NCBI RefSeq assembly: GCF_034424375.1 | Contig: NZ_CP139965.1 | Coordinates: 6,200,001-6,264,000, forward strand | Length of the DNA stretch: 64,000 nt | Direction: 5' to 3' | Source of the DNA: Paraburkholderia kururiensis | GTDB lineage: Bacteria; Pseudomonadota; Gammaproteobacteria; Burkholderiales; Burkholderiaceae | Part shown: positions 26,312 through 34,333 of the stretch, piece after piece | How the letters are laid out: each line of letters starts with the position of its first letter | How positions within the stretch are numbered: the first letter of the stretch is position 1 | Notes under the pieces: generated by a model | Databases searched by the model: none | Told to the model about the DNA's origin: nothing | Seen by the model: only the letters and a program-made list of their open reading frames with translations | Translations under genes and position numbers: made by a program

Positions 26312-27976
26312 TCATTCCGGCGCGCGCAGATGCCGCGCGGCACGCTGCGAAGCCACGAGAATCAGCTTCATGGTGGCCCGCGTCGCGCCCACGAAGAGCT
26401 TGCGCGCGACGCGCTCGTCGAGCGTGTCGAAATCGATTTCCGTGAAGATCACGCAAGGCGCAGCCTGCCCCTTGAAGCGGTAGATCGACTCCAGCAGCAC
26501 GTCGCCCTCGCGGTATTCGGGGTTGCCGAACAGATCGTATTTGCCCGTGAAGCTGCGCAGCCGGTGCGGACCGAGATGGTCGAGCGCCGTGAGCGCCGAA
26601 CCCTCGCGGCCGCGAAACGACAGCACCACGATGTCCTGCCGGCGAAAGCCGAGCCCGAGCGCCTGCGTGATGGCGCGCTTGGTGGCGTCCACGATGCCTT
26701 CGGCCGCCTGCGGACCGTCGTGATGTTCGTAGATGGAGACCGCAACGTCGGACCCGTCGAACGGGCTGCCGGCCACGAGGCGCGCCGCGTCCTGCGACAC
26801 CGGCCCCGCCACGTCGCGCACGTAGTCGAGAATGTCGCGCGGGCTGCGGTAATTCGTCGATTCGCGCAGCACGGTCCAGCCGTCGAGCGTCACGCTCTCG
26901 CGCATATAGAGGTTCTGCAGCGGGTCTTCGAGCCACCACCACGCGGCGCCCGGCCGCAACAGCCGTTCGAGCGCCGCCACCCAGGGCTGCATGAAGTCCT
27001 GGCCTTCGTCGACGATCAACACGTCGAACTGCCAGCGGGCGTCGATGGCCGTCTGCGCAAAGATCTGCTCGAGCTGATCGAAGACGTCGGGGCGGCCGAA
27101 ATCGGGCGCGCGGCCCGCGTCGCGCGCAATCCAGTCGCACAACTGGTGATAGTTGGCCACCTTCACGCCGGGCGGCGCCACGCGCGCGATGTGGTCCGCG
27201 AGCGGCCGGTTGAAGCACACGTAGAGCACGCGTTGACCGCGCGCTACGGCGTCGTTCATCACCTGCACCGCCAGTTGCGTCTTGCCGGAGCCGGCCGTGC
27301 CGATCACGCGCAGCCGGAACGGCGAGAATTCGAGCCGCCGCGCCCAGGTGGCGAGCCCGCCCGCGAGGCGCGTGACGAGCGTGCCGGCCGCGCCCACGAG
27401 CGCGCTCGCGTCGGGCGTAAGCGCAAGCTCGTCGGCGAGGAAATGGTGGATCTTCGCGGCGCACGGCAGGCGCGGCTCGTCGGCGGGCAGCGCTTCGCGC
27501 ACGATGGCGGCGAGCCGGTCCTTGCGCGTGGCATCGACGATGCGCGCGGGATTCACGCCCGCAATCGCGGCGTTCCTCACGACGTGATCGGGGCAATACA
27601 GCAGTTCTTCGATGAAATACGTGCCGGCGCCGAACGCCGCGGTAAAGCGCCGATGCAGCCCTTCGATGGTGCGCGCAAGCGCAATGGCCACGTTGCGCTC
27701 GGTCTGCAGGTGGACCTTCACGAGCCCCTTCGGCGTTTCGCGCAGAAAGCCCGTCTTCTGCTCGACGATCATCACGCGCCCTGCCGGACTCACGATCACG
27801 AAGTCCGCCTCGCCGAACACCGAGAAGTTCTGGTTGAGCCGCGTCCAGTGCACGCCGTGATAGACGGTGTAGTCGGCCGGCAGCGCTTCTTCGAAAAGCG
27901 CGAGCGTTTCGCGCTCGCGCGCGGCCGCGCCGGTGGCGGCCAGATGCTTCCAGTCGTCGGGGACAATGCGGGCCAT
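26312..27976 (-). CDS. NERD nuclease-UvrD-like helicase
   Basis: The 554-residue protein carries an N-terminal NERD domain, about 20-130, with the nuclease residues Asp58 (FGEADFVIV) and Glu72-x-Lys74 (VEQKTG), and a superfamily 1 helicase core with Walker A GTAGSGKT (226-233), Walker B VLIVDEGQD (319-327) and a late VGATRA motif. NERD-helicases process DNA and some act in phage defence, but others are housekeeping. It converges with the PRTase-HAD gene (49-bp gap). ATG 27976 is chosen; the frame is open to 28054. Confidence 0.85.
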   Translation of the reverse strand: MARIVPDDWKHLAATGAAARERETLALFEEALPADYTVYHGVHWTRLNQNFSVFGEADFVIVSPAGRVMIVEQKTGFLRETPKGLVKVHLQTERNVAIALARTIEGLHRRFTAAFGAGTYFIEELLYCPDHVVRNAAIAGVNPARIVDATRKDRLAAIVREALPADEPRLPCAAKIHHFLADELALTPDASALVGAAGTLVTRLAGGLATWARRLEFSPFRLRVIGTAGSGKTQLAVQVMNDAVARGQRVLYVCFNRPLADHIARVAPPGVKVANYHQLCDWIARDAGRAPDFGRPDVFDQLEQIFAQTAIDARWQFDVLIVDEGQDFMQPWVAALERLLRPGAAWWWLEDPLQNLYMRESVTLDGWTVLRESTNYRSPRDILDYVRDVAGPVSQDAARLVAGSPFDGSDVAVSIYEHHDGPQAAEGIVDATKRAITQALGLGFRRQDIVVLSFRGREGSALTALDHLGPHRLRSFTGKYDLFGNPEYREGDVLLESIYRFKGQAAPCVIFTEIDFDTLDERVARKLFVGATRATMKLILVASQRAARHLRAPE

Positions 27977-28227
27977 GCGGCGCCTCGTCGTGGTCGGTTG
28001 TGGACAGGGGATGACTGTGGCTAGCGAAATTGCGGCTGCCGGTATTTTACGCACGCCGCCTCGCGTCGGCCGCTAGCCTCTAGCCTCCCGCTGTGCGCCG
28101 GTACACGGTGGTCCACGGCGGCCGGCATGCCGCAGGCCGTCTTGCGGATCGTGTATCGTTACTGGTTCATCGCGCGCGCCATGCGTGCGCCGTCTGCCTG
28201 CAAGCCTATTGAAGGAGAACCGGCCGG

Positions 28228-28854
28228 ATGATCACGATCTGGGGACGCGCCAACTCGGCGAACGTGCAGAAGCTTTTGTGGTGCTGCGACGAACTCGTGC
28301 TGCCATACGAGCGCATCGATGCGGGCATGCAGTTCGGCCGCACTCACGACGCCGACTATCTCGCGCTGAATCCGAACGCCCGCGTGCCGACGCTCGTCGA
28401 CGGCGACTTCGTGCTGTGGGAATCGAACTCGATCCTGCGCTACCTCGTCATGCAATACGGCGCGTCCAGCCAGCTCTATCCGGCCGACCCGAAGGTGCGC
28501 GCGAGCATCGACCGCTGGCTCGACTGGTCGCTTTCCACGCTCGCGCCCACCGAGCGCCCGCTTTTCATGGCGCTGGTGCGCACGCCGCAGGACAAGCGCG
28601 ATGCCGCCGCCATCGAGGCCGACCGGCAAGCCGCCGCGGCGCTGTGGACGATCGTCGATCGCCATCTGCAAGGGCGCTTCTTCCTGGAAAACGACAGGTT
28701 CACGCTGGCCGACATCGTGATCGGCACCTTCGCGAAGCGCTGGTTCGGTCTGGAAGGCATCGAGCGGCCGTCGCTGCCGAATCTCGAACGCTGGTATTCG
28801 CGGCTCGCCACGCGGCAGGGCTTCAAGAAGTACATCGATCTGCCGCTCACTTGA
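28228..28854 (+). CDS. Glutathione S-transferase family protein
   Basis: The 208-residue cytosolic protein has a thioredoxin-like N-terminal domain (ITIWGRANSANVQKLLWCCDEL, then the cis-Pro loop ARVPTLVDGD and ESNSILRYL near 65) and an all-helical C-terminal domain (HLQGRFFLENDRFTLADIVIG). Ser12/Asn14 lie near the site where many GSTs hold a catalytic Ser. AAGGAG lies at 28212-28217. The substrate is unknown. The next gene starts 31 bp downstream. Confidence 0.92.
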   Translation: MITIWGRANSANVQKLLWCCDELVLPYERIDAGMQFGRTHDADYLALNPNARVPTLVDGDFVLWESNSILRYLVMQYGASSQLYPADPKVRASIDRWLDWSLSTLAPTERPLFMALVRTPQDKRDAAAIEADRQAAAALWTIVDRHLQGRFFLENDRFTLADIVIGTFAKRWFGLEGIERPSLPNLERWYSRLATRQGFKKYIDLPLT

Positions 28855-28885
28855 GCGCGCCCGGGCTCACACCTTTTCCCACGAC

Positions 28886-30478
28886 ATGACGTTGAACATC
28901 GCCGCAACGCTCGACGCGGCTCACCAGCACTTCGTCGCCGGCCGCCTCGACGAGGCGCGCCGTCTGCTGGAAGAAGCCGTCGCTCAGGCGCCCGACCACG
29001 GCGAGGCACTGGAAGGTCTTGCTCACGTCGCCGCCCGGCAAGGCGACTACGCGCGCGCCGCGGACTGCGCCACGCGCTTGCTGCAAAGCCGCGCCGAAGG
29101 AGCGGTTTCGCACGAGCAGTATTTTTGGGCCGCGCAGCTCTGCCAGCTCGCGCAGCGGCACGGCGAGGCGATCGACCTCTTCGAGCGCTGTCTTGCGCGG
29201 GCCCCTGATCATCCGGCTGTGCTGCATGGACTCGCGATGTCGCTCGTACAGAACGGCGAGCACGAACGTGCGCTGGCAACCCTCGACCGTCTGAGCGCGC
29301 GCCATCCGCAGCTCCACGAAGCGCATTACAACCGGGGCAAGCTCCTCGGCACGCTGGGCCGCTACGACGACGAAATGGCGGCCTACCGGCGCGCCATCGC
29401 CATCAAGCCGAACTTCACGCCGGCCTACGTGAACCTGGGCGTCGCCCTGCGCGATCTGCACCGCTTCGACGAAGCGCTCGCCCAGTTTCGCCAGGCGCTC
29501 GCCATCGACCCCAACGACGTCGGAGCGCGTACGAATCGCGCCCAGACCAACCTGCTGCTCGGCGAGTTCGAGCACGGCTGGCGCGAATACGAATGGCGCT
29601 GGCGCGACGGCACCGCCACGCACGGCTTTCCCGACGCCACTTTGTGGAAAGGCCCGAAAGCGCAGCCACCGGCGGGCCGGACGCTGTTCGTGCATCACGA
29701 GCAGGGCCTTGGCGACACGCTGCAATTCGTCCGCTACGTCGACCTGCTGGCCGAAGCCGGCGCGCGCGTCGTCATGCGGGTCCAGGACGCCCTGCTGCCG
29801 CTCCTGCGCGACTATCCGGGCACCGTGGGAGTAATCGGCGAACACGACCCGGTACCGGCATTCGACTGGCACTGTCCGTTGCTCAGCCTGCCCTTCGCGT
29901 TCGGCACGCGCGCCGCCGGCATTCCGGCGAAGGTGCCGTACCTGACCGCAGATGCCGCCCGGCTCGCGCAATGGCACGACGTCATGGCCGCGGCAGGCAA
30001 GCGGCCGCGCGTGGGCATTGCATGGTCGGGCAGCCGCACGCACGTGAACGACGTGAACCGTTCGATGCGCGTCGCCCAGCTCGCGCCGCTCTTCGATGCG
30101 CCCATGTGCTTCGTCTCGCTGCAAAAAGACGTGCGCGATGAAGACCGGGCCCACCTTGCCGAAACGCCGGCGCTGCTCGACGTTTCGCACCGGCTCGACA
30201 CGTACGCCGATACGGCGGCACTCGTGGCACAGCTCGATCTCGTCATCAGCGTGGATACGTCGGTCGCCCATCTCGCCGGCGCGCTCGGCAAACCTGTGTG
30301 GATCGCGCTGCCGTTCACGCCCGACTGGCGCTGGCAACTCGGGCGTACCGACAGCCCCTGGTATGGCCAAGCCAGATTGTTCCGGCAGCCCGTGCGGGGC
30401 GACTGGGCTTCGGTGGTGGCGAACCTGCGGAACGCGCTCGACGGTTTCGCGCCAGTGAGCACGCCACGCGAAGCGTGA
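28886..30478 (+). CDS. TPR protein with glycosyltransferase (GT9/GT41-like) C-terminal domain
   Basis: The 530-residue product begins with about six TPR repeats (residues 5-235, for example HYNRGKLLGTLGRYDDEMAAYRRAIAIKPN and AYVNLGVALRDLHRFDEALAQFRQALAIDPN). A C-terminal domain, about 260-520, follows with LFVHHEQGLGDTLQFVRY, VGIAWSGS and VISVDTSVAHLAGALGKPVWIALP, typical of TPR-linked sugar transferases related to heptosyltransferase and O-GlcNAc transferase folds. Targets in bacteria are often unknown; flagellin or surface proteins are possible. Confidence 0.87.
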   Translation: MTLNIAATLDAAHQHFVAGRLDEARRLLEEAVAQAPDHGEALEGLAHVAARQGDYARAADCATRLLQSRAEGAVSHEQYFWAAQLCQLAQRHGEAIDLFERCLARAPDHPAVLHGLAMSLVQNGEHERALATLDRLSARHPQLHEAHYNRGKLLGTLGRYDDEMAAYRRAIAIKPNFTPAYVNLGVALRDLHRFDEALAQFRQALAIDPNDVGARTNRAQTNLLLGEFEHGWREYEWRWRDGTATHGFPDATLWKGPKAQPPAGRTLFVHHEQGLGDTLQFVRYVDLLAEAGARVVMRVQDALLPLLRDYPGTVGVIGEHDPVPAFDWHCPLLSLPFAFGTRAAGIPAKVPYLTADAARLAQWHDVMAAAGKRPRVGIAWSGSRTHVNDVNRSMRVAQLAPLFDAPMCFVSLQKDVRDEDRAHLAETPALLDVSHRLDTYADTAALVAQLDLVISVDTSVAHLAGALGKPVWIALPFTPDWRWQLGRTDSPWYGQARLFRQPVRGDWASVVANLRNALDGFAPVSTPREA

Positions 30479-30543
30479 CCAGGCGCAGTGCCGACAAGGC
30501 TTGCCGACCGGCGCCCGGCAACGCCCGCCCGTATAATCGCCGC

Positions 30544-31179
30544 ATGAAGATCGCCAAATCCTCGCCCGCCGACCGGAAACCGGCTGCCCGCGCAGCCGGT
30601 CACGCGCATGACCCTGACGGCGGCCACCACGACTCGCACGCGGCTGGCGCTTCGCGAGGCGCCTCGCACGCCGCGACGCCGGCCTCGCAGGAAGAAGCGC
30701 TCGCCCTCGCCGACGCCTACTGCCGCGAGCGCGGCGAAAAGCTCACGCCGATTCGCCGCAAGGTGCTCGAACTGCTGCTCGCATCGGGCCGCGCCACCAA
30801 GGCGTATTCGCTGCTCGACGAAATGCGCGCGATCCATCCGGGCTCCGCGCCGCCCACCGTGTATCGCGCTCTGGACTTTCTGCTCTCGGCAGGCCTCGTG
30901 CACCGGATCGAATCGATCAACGCGTTCACGGTGTGCCACGATCTCACGCAGTGCCGGCATGGCGTGCTCGTGGTGTGTCAGCAATGCGGCAACGTGACGG
31001 AGTTGCATCAGCCGGCGCTGCGCGCCGCGCTCGTGGCGCAGATCGAGCAGGCGGGCTACCGGCTCGCCAGCGACGACATCGAACTCAAGGGTGTTTGCGC
31101 CAGTTGCCAGGCGGCCGAACGCGCGGCCGAAGATTCGCCTCCGGCAAAAACGGTGAAGACGGCGAAAGCGGAAGCGTAG
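30544..31179 (+). CDS. zur: Fur-family zinc regulator (Zur)
   Basis: The 211-residue protein has a Fur fold: winged helix around residues 55-115 (GEKLTPIRRKVLELLLASGRATKAYSLLDEM, PPTVYRALDFLLSAGLVHRIE) and a C-terminal metal domain with CHDLTQCRHG, CQQCG and CASCQ, the two CxxC pairs of the structural zinc site. The N-terminal 50 residues are a His-rich extension (HAHDPDGGHHDSHAAG) not usual in Zur. Zur represses zinc importer genes when zinc is plentiful. No zinc transporter genes are adjacent. ATG 30544 is the first Met of the family-like part. Confidence 0.88.
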   Translation: MKIAKSSPADRKPAARAAGHAHDPDGGHHDSHAAGASRGASHAATPASQEEALALADAYCRERGEKLTPIRRKVLELLLASGRATKAYSLLDEMRAIHPGSAPPTVYRALDFLLSAGLVHRIESINAFTVCHDLTQCRHGVLVVCQQCGNVTELHQPALRAALVAQIEQAGYRLASDDIELKGVCASCQAAERAAEDSPPAKTVKTAKAEA

Positions 31180-31239
31180 GCCGGCGCCCAGCGATTCTCC
31201 GCTTCGCTCGCCCGACCCCGGATGCGGCGCGGGGCGCGA

Positions 31240-31671
31240 TCAGTCGGCGGGTCGACGGAGGGCAGTCGCCCGCGCCTTGGTCCCCTTCGACGTATTCAGC
31301 ACCACCGCGGCACGGATCAGCGCCTTCAGCGCTTCGGCGTCGATCGCATCGCCCTCGTGGAAATCGATGGCACGCCGCGTGTTCCCATCGAGGCTCGCGT
31401 TGAACAGTCCGGTCGGGTCCTCGAGCGATGCGCCTTTTGCGAAGGTCATCTTCACGGCGCGCTTGTAGGTTTCACCCGTACAGATCAGCCCGCCGTGCGA
31501 CCACACCGGCACGCCGCGCCACTTCCACTCCTCGATCACATCGGGGTCGGCTTCCTTGATCAGCGCTCTCAGCCGCGCCAGCGTTTCGCCGCGCCAGTCG
31601 CCCAGTGCCTCGATTCTCGCGTCGATGAGGTCGGAGGGCGATGCGCCTTCCTGCGGGTCGCTCTTTTTCAT
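31240..31671 (-). CDS. DUF1801 domain protein
   Basis: The 143-residue protein fits DUF1801 (YdhG-like): DARIEALGDWRGETLARLRALIKEADPDVIEEWKWRGVPVWSHGGLICTG, then AVKMTFAKGASLEDP and FHEGDAIDAEALKALIRAAV. Such proteins are small, cytosolic and of unknown function. It converges with zur across a 60-bp gap and is followed upstream by the lone receiver gene on the same strand. Confidence 0.88.
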   Translation of the reverse strand: MKKSDPQEGASPSDLIDARIEALGDWRGETLARLRALIKEADPDVIEEWKWRGVPVWSHGGLICTGETYKRAVKMTFAKGASLEDPTGLFNASLDGNTRRAIDFHEGDAIDAEALKALIRAAVVLNTSKGTKARATALRRPAD

Positions 31672-31714
31672 GTTCTTCGTACCTGGAGGGTCCCGACCCG
31701 GCCCGACCCTTCGG

Positions 31715-32119
31715 CTAAACCCGCGCGTCGATCGACTCGCGCAGCAGCGCGATGAGCTTCTCCGGTTGGGCCGGTTTGGTCATGAAGTGCTGGAATCCTT
31801 CGCCGATGCTGCGCAGTCGCCAACTTTCGCCAGTGTGGCCGGTCAGCGCGATCGCGACGGAAGGCGTGTGGTCGCAGCGTATTTCATGGTCGCGCAGGCG
31901 TTGAATGAGGTAAAACCCGTCCATGGCGGGCAGGTCGAGGTCGCATACCACGGCGTCGGGCAGCAGCCGGAGCGCCGCCTCCACGCCTTCTTCCGCGTCG
32001 GCTACAGCGACGACGCGCGCGCCCTCCGACTCCAGCAACGTTGTCAGCGACTCCCGGCTTTGCGGGTCGTCTTCGACAAGTACGATCGTTGCCTGATCGA
32101 GTCCTTGTATTTCCTTCAT
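31715..32119 (-). CDS. Stand-alone response regulator receiver domain
   Basis: The 134-residue protein is a single receiver: VLVEDDPQ (Glu/Asp pair), VVCDLDLPAMDG (phospho-Asp near 61), AIALTGHTGE and HFMTKPAQ (Lys near 113). No output domain is present, so it acts by protein contact or phosphotransfer. No kinase is adjacent. It lies upstream of DUF1801 on the same strand with a 43-bp gap. Confidence 0.9.
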   Translation of the reverse strand: MKEIQGLDQATIVLVEDDPQSRESLTTLLESEGARVVAVADAEEGVEAALRLLPDAVVCDLDLPAMDGFYLIQRLRDHEIRCDHTPSVAIALTGHTGESWRLRSIGEGFQHFMTKPAQPEKLIALLRESIDARV

Positions 32120-32522
32120 GTACCTTGTTGCAAAAAGACAGATTCAGGGGCCGCGCACGAGGACGATTCCTCTGCGCGGCGCGCCGTCGCGTCGCGTCGC
32201 GTTCTTCCTTCGCAGCTGCGGCGAACGCATGCGCACACGACGGCTTTGGATACCCGCTTTGCAGCGATGTTCCAGGGGACGGATGCAAAATACGTTCCAG
32301 TTTTCGCACCGGCCCGCGCAAGGTCTTCGGCGACGTAGCGGTGCGGACGATAGCGCCGCAAAAAGACAGGCTTGTGAAAGGTGATGCGGCCCCGTCAGCA
32401 GTGGTTTTCGGCTTTGACGGAAGTCGCGGCCAAGTTTGTGTTCGGGCTTCACGCGGACTCGGCGCCCGGCTGACCGCATCGGCCTTTCGGCCGATGTCTG
32501 GCGCGCGCCGGGCAGCGCTATC
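32120..32522. other. Divergent intergenic region between the receiver gene and rraA-like gene
   Basis: The 403-bp gap contains no supportable gene. A hairpin (32477-32496) sits near its right end. The left half is moderately GC-rich with no clear boxes. Confidence 0.5.
32477..32496 (+). promoter_or_regulatory. Hairpin in the leader of the rraA-like gene
   Basis: Stem CATCGGCC (32477-32484) and GGCCGATG (32489-32496) with loop TTTC, ending 27 bp before the ATG. It may affect leader structure or translation; no run of T follows. Confidence 0.4.
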
Positions 32523-33272
32523 ATGACGAACCCTCCCCTCCTTTTTCCGGACACGACGATGCAGGAACCCGACGCCGCCACCCTCGAAGCGCTGCGCCAC
32601 GTCAGCACGGCGACGCTCACCACGCAGCTGTTCAAGCGCGGACTGCGCAACACGTTCATGCAGGGCGTGAGCCCGCTCGCCGCGCACGCAGGACCGAATC
32701 TCGTCGGGCCGGCCTTCACGCTGCGCAACATTCCGTCGCGCGAAGACATCGACGTGCTCGAGCTGTTCGCCGACCCGGAATACGCCCAGCGCAAATGTGT
32801 GGAGACGATTCCCGCCGGCCACGTGCTGGTGCAGGATTGCCGCGGCGAGCGCGCCAGCGCGTCGTTCGGATCGATCCTCACGCTGCGGCTCAAAGTGCGC
32901 GGCGTGGCGGGCATGGTGTCGGACGGACCCGTGCGCGACAGCGCCACGATCGCGGAACTGGGTCTACCCGTGTTCTGCGCGGGCGCCAGCGCGCCGCCGA
33001 ATCTGATCCGGCACCACGCGGTGGACTTCAATGTGCCGATCGGCTGCGGCGGCGTCGCGGTGTTTCCGGGCGACGTGATCGTGGGCGACGCGGACGGCGT
33101 CGTCGTGATTCCGCGCGCGATCGCAAGCGAGGTGGCCGCGGCCGCGGCGGAGCAGGAAAGGCTCGAAACGTTCCTCACCGAACGCATTCGCGAGGGCGCG
33201 ACGCTGCCCGGCACGTATCCGCCCAACGACGTCACGAAGGCCGCCTACGAGGCGTGGAAAAAGACGCACTGA
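32523..33272 (+). CDS. RraA/HMG aldolase-like family protein
   Basis: The 249-residue protein fits the RraA-like family: TATLTTQLFKRGLRN, VGPAFTLRNIPSREDIDVLE, VQDCRGERASASFGSILTLRLKVRGVAGMVSDGPVRD and GDVIVGDADGVVVIPRAIA. Members are 4-hydroxy-4-methyl-2-oxoglutarate or related aldolases or RNase E regulators. The Asp-Gly-x-x-Arg-Asp motif (DGPVRD) matches the metal/substrate site of the aldolase type. A start at 32559 is also possible. The substrate is not fixed by neighbours. Confidence 0.85.
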   Translation: MTNPPLLFPDTTMQEPDAATLEALRHVSTATLTTQLFKRGLRNTFMQGVSPLAAHAGPNLVGPAFTLRNIPSREDIDVLELFADPEYAQRKCVETIPAGHVLVQDCRGERASASFGSILTLRLKVRGVAGMVSDGPVRDSATIAELGLPVFCAGASAPPNLIRHHAVDFNVPIGCGGVAVFPGDVIVGDADGVVVIPRAIASEVAAAAAEQERLETFLTERIREGATLPGTYPPNDVTKAAYEAWKKTH

Positions 33273-33299
33273 AAGGGCAAGAACCTTCGGCCTGGCGCT

Positions 33300-34094
33300 T
33301 CAGCCCTGCGGCCCCACGCCGTGCAGGAGCACGGCAACGGCGTGCCGGGCGATGTCCTGTGCGTCGACCTTGCGACGCGGCGGCAAGTCCCGCCATTGCT
33401 TCGACGTGGCAAACGGCAGCACGGTCAGCCCGAGCAGCGTCAGGAATACAAGCGACGGTTCCAGCGCGCGATTGAGCCGCCCTTCGCGCTGCCAGCGCCG
33501 GATCGCGACGAGCGCCGCCTTGCGGTTCGCGTCGCCGAAGCGCTCGTGCATACGCTGGCGCAGCACGCCGCCTTCGCTGATCACCTCACGCACCCAGAGC
33601 GGCGGAAACCACGGGTTCTCGTCGGCGACTTTGACGAAGAGCAGCGTGAGGTCGGTGAGCGCGGCCACGGGATCGTCCGGATGGTTGCGAAACGGCTCGC
33701 CGAACTGCGCGCGAAGCGGCACGAACCGTTCGTCGATCAGCACGTCGATCAACTGGTCGCGCGTGTTGAAGTAGTAATGGACCATCGCGGGCGTCACGCC
33801 GGCCTCGCGGGCAATGGCACCCAGCGTGGTTTCGAGGATGCCCTGCCGCGCGAACAGCCCGAGCGCCACTTCGAGCAGCTTCTCGCGCTGCTGCGGCCCC
33901 CGTGCGCTGCCCGACGGCCGGCCGGGCCGACGCGGCAGGTCGCCGCCCACGCTCTTGCGGCCGCGCGGCGCAGAGGCCTTGCCGCCATCGCCCCCGTCGT
34001 GGGCATCGCTCCTGACGGCCGCGCCCGGTGCGCGGTTTCTCACGTGCGGCGCGGTTTGCGCGCTTCCTGCTGGATCCTGTTTCGGTTCTGACAT
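33300..34094 (-). CDS. TetR family transcriptional regulator
   Basis: The 264-residue regulator has a long N-terminal low-complexity segment (about 60 residues), then a TetR HTH (QQREKLLEVALGLFARQGILETTLGAIAREAGVTPAMVHYYFNTRDQLIDVLI) and an all-helical ligand domain. It is divergent from the DHA2 efflux gene, which it probably represses together with itself. Start ATG 34094 is the nearest Met to the fold that also fits a ribosome site; the extension before the HTH is unusually long. Confidence 0.88.
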   Translation of the reverse strand: MSEPKQDPAGSAQTAPHVRNRAPGAAVRSDAHDGGDGGKASAPRGRKSVGGDLPRRPGRPSGSARGPQQREKLLEVALGLFARQGILETTLGAIAREAGVTPAMVHYYFNTRDQLIDVLIDERFVPLRAQFGEPFRNHPDDPVAALTDLTLLFVKVADENPWFPPLWVREVISEGGVLRQRMHERFGDANRKAALVAIRRWQREGRLNRALEPSLVFLTLLGLTVLPFATSKQWRDLPPRRKVDAQDIARHAVAVLLHGVGPQG

Positions 34095-34200
34095 GCTGAA
34101 TCTGGAATGGCGGCGCATTGGGCAGCGGTTACCGGCTTGGTTCGTCGCGCCCAGCACGGCGATACGGTGCACCCGGCGAATTTACGCAGCGTAACAGACT

Positions 34201-34270
34201 CCCGTCTTGATACCGCTCGATCCCGCTTGATTCCGCTTGATTCCGCTTGATTCCGCTTGATCCCGTTTGA
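34201..34270. repeat. Seven imperfect tandem copies of a 10-bp unit
   Basis: The units CCCGTCTTGA, TACCGCTCGA, TCCCGCTTGA, TTCCGCTTGA (three copies) and TCCCGTTTGA follow without gaps. The last unit supplies the first bases of the -35 element at 34267. The repeat lies in the TetR-MFS divergent region. Confidence 0.85.
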
Positions 34271-34295
34271 CGCTGGCGCTCATCCGCAATATATT
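34267..34295 (+). promoter_or_regulatory. Sigma-70-like promoter of the DHA2 efflux gene
   Basis: TTGACG (34267-34272) and TATATT (34290-34295) with a 17-bp spacer give a near-consensus pair. The start codon is 39 bp downstream of the -10 element. The -35 element overlaps the last 10-bp repeat unit. An inverted repeat ATTAA/TTAAT (34293-34297, 34305-34309) lies at the start-site region and could bind the TetR repressor. Confidence 0.65.
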
Positions 34296-34333
34296 AATCT
34301 CTGCGTTAATTAATTCAAAGCCAGACACTGTCC

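Noticed and set aside
34201..34270. Tandem repeat as a possible CRISPR array
   Set aside because: The 10-bp units have no spacers, so it is not CRISPR.
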